Below are positions 51,975 through 61,741 of a DNA stretch of 64,000 nt, in pieces. The notes beneath the pieces were generated by a model. It worked only from the letters and a program-made list of their open reading frames with translations. It was not told where the DNA came from and made no database searches. Every line of letters begins with the position of its first letter. The stretch's first letter is position 1. A program made the translations under genes and the position numbers. Origin of the DNA: Actinomycetes bacterium (GTDB lineage: Bacteria; Actinomycetota; Actinomycetes; Mycobacteriales; Mycobacteriaceae); the NCBI GenBank assembly GCA_023418505.1, contig JAEZZR010000002.1, positions 62,001 through 126,000 on the forward strand. The letters are read 5' to 3'.

Positions 51975-53270
51975 TTAGCGCTCGCTACGTGGCACAAAGC
52001 TGCGCTGGGTTTCGCCGGTGTAAATCTGGCGTGGTCGGTTGATCTTCGAGTTTGGATCGGTGACCTGCTCGTTGAAGTGAGCAATCCAGCCTGGTAGGCG
52101 GCCGATAGCAAACAGTACGGTGAAGAAGTCCGTTGGGAAGCCCATCGCACGGTAGATCAGGCCAGTGTAGAAGTCCACGTTCGGGTACAGCTTGCGCTCT
52201 ACGAAGTAATCGTCGGCAAGCGCAATCTCCTCGAGCTTCATAGCCAGATCCAGCAGCTCGTCGCCACCTAGGTGCTCCAGCACCTCGTGCGCGGTCTCCT
52301 TTGCGATGGCAGCACGTGGATCGTAAGCCTTGTATACACGGTGACCGAAGCCCATTAGGCGTACACCTGGCTCCTTGTTCTTCACGCGGTTCATGAAGTC
52401 CGTAGCGTCGCCACCATGGTTGTTCTGGATGTCCTCGAGCATCTCCAGCACAGCCTGGTTTGCGCCACCGTGTAGTGGGCCAGATAGGGCGTTAATACCA
52501 GCGGCGATCGAAACGAACATCGAAGCGCCAGAGGAAGCAACCATACGCACGGTAGAGGTAGAGCAGTTCTGCTCGTGATCAGCGTGCAGAATCAACAGCT
52601 TGTCTAGAGCCTTGACCAGCACTGGATCAACCTCGTAAGGCTCGGTTGGGTAGCCGAACATCATGCGCAGGAAGTTCTCACGCGCATTCAGAGCATTGTC
52701 TGGGTACATGTATGGCTCGCCCTTAGACGCGCGGTATGCGTAGGCGGCCAACATTGGCACCTTCGCCATCAGGCGGGTGGCAGCTAGTTCACGCTGCTTT
52801 GGATCCAGTGGATCCAGGGAGTTCTGGTAGTAGGAAGCCAGGATGTTAACCGAGGAAGCCAGAATCTGCATTGGGTGCGCATTGCGTGGGAAGACATGGA
52901 ATGCGCGACGGAAGTCCTCATCCAACAGCGTGTGGTGGCGGATTTCCCAGTTAAACTTCTCCAGCTGCTCCTGAGTAGGCAGTTCGCCGTACATCAACAG
53001 GTAGGAAATCTCGTTGAAGGTAGCCTTTTCCGCTAGCTCTTCAATTGGGTATCCGCGATAACGCAAAATGCCGTTACCGCCATCGATGTAACAAATCTTC
53101 GACTCGGTGGAGCCGGTTGCGGTGTAGCCAGGGTCGAAGGTGGTCAACCCGGTTTCCTGCAGCAACTTACCAAGAGCGATACCGGAGTTACCCTCCGTAG
53201 CCTTGACGATATCCATTTCGAATTCGCCGCCAGGGTAATGAAGTACGGCCTTGTCGTTTTCAGTAGCCAC
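51975..53270 (-). CDS. gltA: Citrate synthase
   Basis: A 431-residue type-I hexameric-like citrate synthase: NEISYLLMYGELP, HADHEQNCSTSTVRMVASSG, the catalytic region GFGHRVYKAYDPRA and NVDFYTGLIYRAMGFP. It condenses acetyl-CoA with oxaloacetate at the entry of the TCA cycle. A terminator lies 40 bp after its stop. In C. glutamicum gltA is regulated by carbon-source regulators (RamA, RamB, GlxR); the upstream gap here has one weak GlxR-like half-site. ATG and length are normal. Confidence 0.97.
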   Translation of the reverse strand: MATENDKAVLHYPGGEFEMDIVKATEGNSGIALGKLLQETGLTTFDPGYTATGSTESKICYIDGGNGILRYRGYPIEELAEKATFNEISYLLMYGELPTQEQLEKFNWEIRHHTLLDEDFRRAFHVFPRNAHPMQILASSVNILASYYQNSLDPLDPKQRELAATRLMAKVPMLAAYAYRASKGEPYMYPDNALNARENFLRMMFGYPTEPYEVDPVLVKALDKLLILHADHEQNCSTSTVRMVASSGASMFVSIAAGINALSGPLHGGANQAVLEMLEDIQNNHGGDATDFMNRVKNKEPGVRLMGFGHRVYKAYDPRAAIAKETAHEVLEHLGGDELLDLAMKLEEIALADDYFVERKLYPNVDFYTGLIYRAMGFPTDFFTVLFAIGRLPGWIAHFNEQVTDPNSKINRPRQIYTGETQRSFVPRSER

Positions 53271-54849
<1,579 letters not shown>

Positions 54850-54964
54850 ATTTTCGCCCCTGGCAAGCAGTTGTCCGCTACTATGAAACTACTTCGTCGC
54901 TAGACGTCAGGGTTTCTTGGTAGCTGCAAACAGGATTATGCCCTGTGGATTAGGAGACAACAGG

Positions 54965-56059
54965 ATGACTGACCAGATGCCAGACTCGCCAGCCCGGGAG
55001 CTGAAATTAGCTACCGATGCGGTCAGGCACGTCACTTCCGATTCTCCTGGCACTGATTCCGCTGGACCCCACCTGGCGTTCCAGCTTGCTGGTGGCACAG
55101 ATAGTGCAGATCCAGCAACTGCTCAGGATTATTTTCTTGCGCTTGACGACGACACTGTGGCTGCCTTGCAGCGGCTCCTCTCCGAGGTAAAACCACAGGA
55201 AGATGTCTCCGAGGCGGCAAGCGACGCCAACGCCACAGAAGAGCAACCGCAACCGCAATCCCAGACAGCTGCAGCAGAACCGACTGCTTCAGAGCCAGAT
55301 TCCCAGCAGCCAGGTTCCCAGCAGCCAGTTTCCCCACAGCCGAAGACTTCCGTCGTAAAGCATCCTCTACGTCCCCGTGAGATCCAGGATCGGATCCGCG
55401 CTGGTGCGTCGGTGGAGGAATTGATGGAGTTTTCGGGCATGTCGGAAAAGAAGATCATGCCGTTTGCATACCCGGTGTTGGCCGAACGCGCGCGCATTGC
55501 CAAGCTGGGTCGCGAATCCCATCCTCGGCGCAGCGATGGTCCGGCCACCCTGACGTTGGGCGAGATTCTGGCTACAGCTTTTACCGCGCGTGGCCACGAA
55601 TTATCTGACGCGCAGTGGGATGCCAAGCGCGATGCTACTGGCCAATGGATCGTTACTGTTACCTGGGAAGTTGGCCACTCTACTAATATCGCCGAGTGGA
55701 ATTACCAGGATGAAGGTGGTCACGCAGTCACGGTGTCGCGCAATGCAATGGCAGCCGAATTAGTTGATCCCGATTATCACCGCACGAGCGCTCAAGAACG
55801 CATGCCACAGGCCTGGATTCGTTCCAGTGATATTGCCACCGGCCCGGTTGCCGACGACTACTCGGATGCCCACGGAGCAGGCGGCGCAGCCGAAGCTGAT
55901 ACCGACGATTTCGACGAAGCAGCATTTCTGCAACATCCAGAAGCTAAAGGTGAAGAGCAGGCTGGTACCCGTCGTAAGCGCAAATCTGTGATGCCGTCGT
56001 GGGAAGACGTGCTCCTCGGTGTGCGCCCGGGCGAGCGTAATAACGATAGAAGGAAATAG
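54965..56059 (+). CDS. sepH: Septation protein SepH
   Basis: A 364-residue DUF3071/SepH-type protein: N-terminal ARELKLATDAVRHVT, a conserved LRPREIQDRIRAGASVEELMEFSGMSEKKIMPFAYPVLAERARIAKL helix-turn-helix-like segment (~130-185) and GHWRTS-like C-terminal (TWEVGHSTNIAEWNYQDEGG at ~225). SepH binds FtsZ and promotes its assembly in actinobacteria. The middle Gln/Pro-rich and C-terminal acidic stretches are low complexity. ATG 54965 follows AGGAG. It is followed two bases later by a DUF6928 gene, suggesting coupled translation. Contains a copy of the 11-mer at 55351. Confidence 0.88.
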   Translation: MTDQMPDSPARELKLATDAVRHVTSDSPGTDSAGPHLAFQLAGGTDSADPATAQDYFLALDDDTVAALQRLLSEVKPQEDVSEAASDANATEEQPQPQSQTAAAEPTASEPDSQQPGSQQPVSPQPKTSVVKHPLRPREIQDRIRAGASVEELMEFSGMSEKKIMPFAYPVLAERARIAKLGRESHPRRSDGPATLTLGEILATAFTARGHELSDAQWDAKRDATGQWIVTVTWEVGHSTNIAEWNYQDEGGHAVTVSRNAMAAELVDPDYHRTSAQERMPQAWIRSSDIATGPVADDYSDAHGAGGAAEADTDDFDEAAFLQHPEAKGEEQAGTRRKRKSVMPSWEDVLLGVRPGERNNDRRK

Positions 56060-56061
56060 CG

Positions 56062-57006
56062 ATGGGCACTGTGGTGACGTTGTGGTTCGTGGACATCCCC
56101 ACCCCGCTTGACGCCCTCACACCCGAGCCGGCCTACCACCGCGGATTCGGCCGCAAGTTCTTAGCGCTGTACAACCCGCGCCTGCCCATCACGCCCATTG
56201 GCGATTTCCCATTGAACCGTTCGGCAGCTGCCGGGCGCGACGAGTTCTACATCGGCGGGTTCGCAGGGTTGTCCGTAGTACAGACCGAAGTGGAAACGCT
56301 GGCGAAAGTCTCAGAAATTTCCGAGCACCTACGCACCAGCATTGAAGCTGCCGACGTGTACGCACACGCGATCGACATGTCTAATGGTTTTGCCGGGTAT
56401 GCGCATTGGCACAACGGCCAGCTGAAGCGGGCGATGTCTGCCCTGCCAGAACGCACTTTGGAAGACGAAGGCCTGCCCCTGCCGATAGAAGGCGACTTCT
56501 GGGCAGGCCGCCGTGGTAGCGCGACCGATACAGATGATCCAGCCTACCGTGCAGAAACCATGAATATCGTGGGGCTATCTGCGGTACGCCTGCCTTTCGT
56601 ACCCAGCAAGCTCGCCGATGCCGCTGTGGAATACTGGCTGGGCTTTGATCCGCAAGGCGAAAGTCCGGATATTCCGGTGAGCGCATTTGCTGTCGACGGC
56701 CGGAAAGCCAGCACGGATACTGTGGCAAGCACTGCCGGAGGTGCTAGCGGAACGGCTGATACAGGTGCTGTGGCTGGTGCTAGCGCTGCGGCTAGCACAA
56801 GTGTTAGCGCTGAATCCGAATCCGGCTTTGCCTTCGACGATTACGAAGACGAATACTCCGATTCCACCGGAGCTACCGAATCAGTAACCAACACCTTGGC
56901 TATTGCAGGACGTTCCGCCAAGAAGGTGGGCAAAACCGCTGGCGGTTGGGCGGTCAAAGCCGGCAAGTCCGTGTGGGCTGCCGTGCAGCGCCGCAACCGC
57001 AGCTAG
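56062..57006 (+). CDS. DUF6928 family protein
   Basis: A 314-residue protein beginning MGTVVTLWFVDIPTPLDAL and GFGRKFLALYNPRLPITPIGDFPLN, features of the uncharacterised DUF6928 family. The first ~215 residues look globular; ~215-270 is an Ala/Ser/Thr/Gly linker with acidic residues and the end (VGKTAGGWAVKAGKSVWAAVQRRNR) is amphipathic and basic, perhaps membrane-touching. It starts two bases after sepH and could act with it. A specific biochemical role is not known to me. Ends convergently with the NCS2 gene. Confidence 0.7.
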   Translation: MGTVVTLWFVDIPTPLDALTPEPAYHRGFGRKFLALYNPRLPITPIGDFPLNRSAAAGRDEFYIGGFAGLSVVQTEVETLAKVSEISEHLRTSIEAADVYAHAIDMSNGFAGYAHWHNGQLKRAMSALPERTLEDEGLPLPIEGDFWAGRRGSATDTDDPAYRAETMNIVGLSAVRLPFVPSKLADAAVEYWLGFDPQGESPDIPVSAFAVDGRKASTDTVASTAGGASGTADTGAVAGASAAASTSVSAESESGFAFDDYEDEYSDSTGATESVTNTLAIAGRSAKKVGKTAGGWAVKAGKSVWAAVQRRNRS

Positions 57007-57047
57007 CGCTTAGCCTTTTCGGCTGGCGCTTAGCCTCCAGCTAGCGC

Positions 57048-58538
57048 CTAGCCTTCCAGCAAGATTTGCAGCGGTTCTGCCACGAAGTAAATCACGAACA
57101 GAATCGAGACCACCCACATCAATGGGTGCACTTGCTTCGCGCGACCGGCAAAGAGTGCCATCAACGCGTAGGTAATGAAACCAACACCGATGCCGTTGGC
57201 GATCGAGTAGGTAAATGGCATCATCACGATGGTCAAGAAGGCAGGCAGGGCAATATCGAACTTGGTGAAGTCGATTTCAGTGATCTGCGACATCATCATC
57301 GCACCCACGACCACTAGCACTGGTGCGGCCGCTTCAATCGGCACGATTTCATACAGTGGCGTAAAGAACATCGCCAGCAGGAACAAGGTACCGGTGACGA
57401 CGTTGGCCAAACCAGTACGCGCACCATCGGCAATACCAGCGGCAGAGTCCACATACACCGTGTTCGAGGATGCCGAAGCACCACCACCAACAACTGCACC
57501 GAAACCTTCTACTACCAGCGCGCGCTTCATATCAGGCAGGATGCCCTTTTCATTGACCAAGCCGGACTGCTTGCCCAGGCCAGTCATGGTGCCCATCGCG
57601 TCGAAGAAGTTTGCCAATACCAAGGTGAATAGCAAAAGCGTGGCGGCCAAAGCGCCTACTCGGGTAAACGCGCCGAAGAGATCGAAATTGCCCAGCAACT
57701 CCAGATCAGGCAGCCCACCAAGGCCGTCGGGAGCCGTAGGAACTGCCAAGTTCCAACCGGTTGGATTGGGTTCGCCGTCTACGAAAGACGGACCGGACTT
57801 GGTTACGGCTTCCACAATCAACGCGATGATCGTGTTGGCCACGATACCTAGGAACAGGCCACCGGGTACGCGCATGATCACCAGCGCGCCACAGATGAAA
57901 ATACCAAGGATGAACACGGCCGTGGGCCAGCTCATAATCTGACCATCAATGCCTAGCTGTACTGGCACAGTGGTATTGGCAGCATCTGGGATTCGGCGCA
58001 CCAGGCCACCGTCTACCAAGCCGATCAAGGCAATGAACATGCCGATACCAACGGTCAATGCAGCTTTCATCGACGGCGGGATGGCATAAAAAACGGCGGT
58101 TCGGAATCCCGATACCGCCAATGCCACGATGATGACACCGTCTAGCACAACAAGGCCCATGGCCTCTGGCCAGGTTAAACCTTCGTTGGCTACGAAGGTC
58201 ACCGCCACCAAGGTATTGATACCAAGGCCTGCTGCGAGGCCGAATGGGTATTTAGCGAAAACACCAAAGGCGATAGTCAGCACACCTGCGGCGAAGGCAG
58301 TTACTGCTGCTACCTGTGAGGTTTCTAGAGATACTCCGTTGACGTCTTCAATCCCGCCGAGGATCAAAGGGTTCAACAAGATGATGTATGCCATTGCGAA
58401 GAACGTGACTACCCCACCACGTACTTCAGTAAAGACTGATGATCCGCGTTCGCTGATCTTAAAATATCGGTCGAGTGCCGAAGACCCTGCAGCGGGCTCT
58501 TTTTCCTGTGACGCTGCAGGCGCGGACTCATGACTCAT
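57048..58538 (-). CDS. NCS2 family nucleobase permease (AzgA-like)
   Basis: A 496-residue permease with about 14 membrane helices. AzgA-type signatures: FFAMAYIILLNPLILGG, AFAAGVLTIAFGVFAKYPFGLAAGLGIN, ANFFDAMGTMTGLGKQSG and SSNTVYVDSAAGIADGARTGLANV. AzgA members import adenine, guanine or hypoxanthine by proton symport. With rbsK and the nucleoside hydrolase in the same 10 kb it fits purine salvage, though it is not in their operon. ATG 58538 follows a short AG-poor leader. Confidence 0.92.
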   Translation of the reverse strand: MSHESAPAASQEKEPAAGSSALDRYFKISERGSSVFTEVRGGVVTFFAMAYIILLNPLILGGIEDVNGVSLETSQVAAVTAFAAGVLTIAFGVFAKYPFGLAAGLGINTLVAVTFVANEGLTWPEAMGLVVLDGVIIVALAVSGFRTAVFYAIPPSMKAALTVGIGMFIALIGLVDGGLVRRIPDAANTTVPVQLGIDGQIMSWPTAVFILGIFICGALVIMRVPGGLFLGIVANTIIALIVEAVTKSGPSFVDGEPNPTGWNLAVPTAPDGLGGLPDLELLGNFDLFGAFTRVGALAATLLLFTLVLANFFDAMGTMTGLGKQSGLVNEKGILPDMKRALVVEGFGAVVGGGASASSNTVYVDSAAGIADGARTGLANVVTGTLFLLAMFFTPLYEIVPIEAAAPVLVVVGAMMMSQITEIDFTKFDIALPAFLTIVMMPFTYSIANGIGVGFITYALMALFAGRAKQVHPLMWVVSILFVIYFVAEPLQILLEG

Positions 58539-58553
58539 AAGAGAGGTCCCTTC

Positions 58554-59213
58554 TTAGGATTCTTCTTCAGGCGTCGCGGAGTGGGCGCCGCAACCATGAT
58601 CTTGGTGAACCACTGTGCCGTCAAATGCCCACTTATTGACGCACACTTCCCATTCCTTCCCCAACGGACCCGATAGCGGGACCTGGAATGCACACGATTG
58701 GCAATGCTCTAAAGCCTCTTTGGCAAAAAGGCTTTCCGGCCCAGTTTCGCCGTCTTCCCACCGGTGGCTAGTTTGCCTTTGGCCTTCGGAAGACAAGTGC
58801 CGCGTGCCGGTCTCATCCGTCGTAAGCCTTTCGTCGTCGGCAGCTACGGGCATCAGATCACGCGGACCTAAATCGCCGGGGCGAATCCGATCCTCGTAAG
58901 GAACCCAGTCCGGCGCTTGGAGAGCCTGATTGCCAGAAACTAACGCAACTTCACTTACGGTGATGTACAGCGAACCTGCCGCAATTGCGATGACCACGTG
59001 CCATTCCCAGCCCCGGTAGCCTTCCAGCTGTGCTTCGAAGCGGTGGGTGGCTACCCCAGGTGCGATGATGCTGGCACCGAGGTGTTTCCCGTCGCTTTTT
59101 GCTCCACTGTCGTCTACGTCCGCGATCGCCTGCCGCGCAATGTGTGCGGCCTTCCGGCTGACCGCGCGGCGATTACGTCGCTGCTCTGCGGAGTCGGATT
59201 GGTTTTCGGTCAC
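58554..59213 (-). CDS. DUF3027 domain-containing protein
   Basis: A 219-residue actinobacterial protein. It has ALVSGNQALQAPDWVPYEDRIRPGDLGPRDLMP, a signature of DUF3027, a basic N-terminus (RRNRRAVSRKAAHIARQ) and a C-terminal part with HCQSCAF and a Cys-Gly-His-rich end (VHQDHGCGAHS), which could bind a metal. Starts with GTG 59213 (the family's MTENQ). It is divergent from the DUF2771 gene, an order often seen in this genus. Function unknown. Confidence 0.8.
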   Translation of the reverse strand: MTENQSDSAEQRRNRRAVSRKAAHIARQAIADVDDSGAKSDGKHLGASIIAPGVATHRFEAQLEGYRGWEWHVVIAIAAGSLYITVSEVALVSGNQALQAPDWVPYEDRIRPGDLGPRDLMPVAADDERLTTDETGTRHLSSEGQRQTSHRWEDGETGPESLFAKEALEHCQSCAFQVPLSGPLGKEWEVCVNKWAFDGTVVHQDHGCGAHSATPEEES

Positions 59214-59290
59214 GCGTACATACTACGGTTTCGATTACTCTCTAGGTAGTCAAGTTGTCCAGGCAGTAAATCCGAAAGTGAGTCGCCCGC

Positions 59291-59815
59291 GTGAAAAGTA
59301 ATCGGATGCGTGCAATTGCGGTAGTTGCGCTGATCGCCGTGGTGGGTTTATTGATCACCGTTGCGGTGGTTGTAGTAGATCGGCTTAACGACGACGTTGT
59401 GGATGATCCCACCGCCGTGGAACTTATGTGGCGCCAGGATGATCAAGAGCAGACGATCCTGCCGTATCGCGTGTGCGACCTCTTTGAAGAAGACGCGTGT
59501 GAGACTTTCGAGGACAACACTCTGCACGTGAACCTGGAATTGGAAGATACTGCGGAATTACACGTCGGCGAGGCTAGCCGGTACACATGGGTATTAAGCC
59601 GTTTTTACGCTGACGACGCATTAAATGTGAGCGATAGGAATAACCCTGGCCAATCGGTCTCTGAAACGATTGCGGGCTCTACCTCGGTCAATGGTGAGCG
59701 CACGGCCCTGGGCGTGGTGGAAGTGAGCACCACCGTGGTAGGAAAAAACGCCGCTGACGAAGAGACTACTTACGGGATTACCTGGTCTATCGTCAACGAC
59801 GCTGCGGGGGAATAA
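59291..59815 (+). CDS. DUF2771 family membrane-anchored protein
   Basis: A 174-residue protein starting at GTG 59291: short basic N-terminus, a single membrane helix (MRAIAVVALIAVVGLLITVAVVVV) and an extracytoplasmic domain of about 140 residues rich in Glu/Asp (LPYRVCDLFEEDACETFED with two Cys that may form a disulfide, TYGITWSIVND end). Such DUF2771 proteins of actinobacteria have unknown function. Followed by a non-coding stretch with a hairpin and a triple repeat. Confidence 0.75.
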   Translation: MKSNRMRAIAVVALIAVVGLLITVAVVVVDRLNDDVVDDPTAVELMWRQDDQEQTILPYRVCDLFEEDACETFEDNTLHVNLELEDTAELHVGEASRYTWVLSRFYADDALNVSDRNNPGQSVSETIAGSTSVNGERTALGVVEVSTTVVGKNAADEETTYGITWSIVNDAAGE

Positions 59816-59870
59816 ATCTGCGGGGGAGTAATTAAGGTGCGGGCTGGCTGAGCTTGTTGCTCACCAGCCG

Positions 59871-59901
59871 CGGACTTGCCACGGACTTGCTGCGGACTTG
59901 C
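59871..59901. repeat. Three direct copies of CGGACTTGC
   Basis: Exact copies at 59871-59879, 59882-59890 and 59893-59901, period 11, in the convergent region between the DUF2771 and cold-shock genes. Just before it, GGGCTGG-CTGAGC (from 59841) can fold with GCTCACCAGCC, a stem without T-tract. Confidence 0.85.
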
Positions 59902-59920
59902 CGCGCTGGCGCGCGGCCGC

Positions 59921-60328
59921 CTAGTCCAGCTCTGCTGCTACGGCGCGCAGCACCTCAGCTACCTGCCGGGAATGCTTGCGATCCGGGTAGCGGCCCGCAT
60001 TGAGATCGCGCTGCACCGTGGATTCCAGCATCGAAATCATGTCGGAAATCATGCTGTTGAGCTCGGTTGGCGAATGCTTTTTAGCTGGACGACGGCTTCC
60101 CCCACGGCCACGACTGCGACGAGTTGGTTCCGAAAGCACCTTAATACGAAGTGCCTGCGGGCCTGGGCGGCCATCTGCAAAGTCGTATTCAATACGTTGC
60201 CCAGGATGCAGTTCGGTGATGCCGTCAGGTAGAACGGCATGACCGACGTAGACATCTTCACCCTCAGGATTGGAAACGAAACCAAACCCGCGGTCTTTGT
60301 CGTACCAGCGCATCTTGCCGATAGGCAT
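59921..60328 (-). CDS. Cold-shock domain protein with C-terminal extension
   Basis: A 135-residue protein. Residues 1-65 are a cold-shock/OB domain (MPIGKMRWYDKDRGFGFV with RNP1-like GFGFV, EDVYVGHAVL as RNP2-like). Then a basic linker (RRSRGRGGSRRPAKK) and a helical C-terminal part (LNSMISDMISMLESTVQRDLNAGR). The extension is characteristic of actinobacterial CspB-like proteins that bind RNA or DNA. The frame reaches 60421 but ATG 60328 with GAAAGGTG is the real start. Confidence 0.9.
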   Translation of the reverse strand: MPIGKMRWYDKDRGFGFVSNPEGEDVYVGHAVLPDGITELHPGQRIEYDFADGRPGPQALRIKVLSEPTRRSRGRGGSRRPAKKHSPTELNSMISDMISMLESTVQRDLNAGRYPDRKHSRQVAEVLRAVAAELD

Positions 60329-60440
60329 AACGAAGTCACCTTTCTCGAATTTCTTAGAACAAATAAGTATAGCGGATGCTGCAAGTAATCTGGCTGGGTT
60401 GTTTGGGCGCCTGGACGGCACAAAAATAACAACTTGATAA

Positions 60441-60456
60441 CGTGACCTTAGTCACA
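60441..60456. promoter_or_regulatory. GlxR/Crp-like palindrome
   Basis: CGTGACCTTAGTCACA matches the Crp-type consensus TGTGA-N6-TCACA with one mismatch (first base). It lies between divergent csp and rpf, about 112 bp before the csp start and 221 bp before rpf. C. glutamicum rpf2 is reported to be under GlxR control. Binding is inferred. Confidence 0.5.
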
Positions 60457-60617
60457 TTTTATTGGAACCCCATCAACCACATTCGTACCAAACCGCAGCT
60501 AACTGCACATTTCTGCTGCTTTACATAGAACGATAACGCGAAAAATCCCTGGAAAATTCCGCGAATCAGCGTGACTATTTCGTTACCAACCAGTACGGTG
60601 CAATAACGAAGCACTCG

Positions 60618-61333
<716 letters not shown>

Positions 61334-61394
61334 GCCAGTAAAGCCAGTAAAGCCAGCAAAGCAGTAGCTAGGCACAAGAAAAGCTACGTACAAG

Positions 61395-61424
61395 AAAAGC
61401 CCGCTTATTTCAAGCGGGCTTTCG
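61395..61424. terminator. Bidirectional terminator after rpf
   Basis: AAAGCCCGCTT (61396-61406) and AAGCGGGCTTT (61412-61422) pair perfectly over 11 bp with loop ATTTC. It separates rpf from the convergent 68-residue protein gene. Short repeats of GCCAGTAAA just before it (from 61334) look like a local duplication. Confidence 0.9.
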
Positions 61425-61470
61425 CCATTGGTGGCATTGCTGCCTGCACGACCAGACAGCAAGTGAAAAA

Positions 61471-61677
61471 CTAGTTACCGAACTTGCCGTTGATCACAGT
61501 GTGTGGGTGTACGTACCCCAGGGTCTTCGGATCAACTGGGAATTCGATGCTGCCGAAAGGCGAATCTGCGCCTGCATGGTGAGCGATCAATTCCGTAACA
61601 GCATGCTGCCCTGGCTCCAAGTCCTGTGGCCAGCCTGGATCTACGTAGTGGTCTTTTTTCTTCTCAACGTTAGCCAT
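61471..61677 (-). CDS. Small conserved-looking hypothetical protein
   Basis: A 68-residue protein from ATG 61677 (an upstream frame reaches 61713). It contains KKKDHYVDPGWPQDLEPGQ, AVTELIAHHAGADSPFGSIEFP and ends VHPHTVINGKFGN. No membrane segment or known motif. Composition, length and a GAGAG ribosome-binding site support real coding. It ends against the rpf terminator and is divergent from the helicase-like gene, with 64 bp between starts. Function not recognised. Confidence 0.65.
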   Translation of the reverse strand: MANVEKKKDHYVDPGWPQDLEPGQHAVTELIAHHAGADSPFGSIEFPVDPKTLGYVHPHTVINGKFGN

Positions 61678-61741
61678 AATTATGATTCTCTCAGAAATCG
61701 GGCGACCAGTCACGCTAGCAACGGTCTAAGGTGGGATTGTC

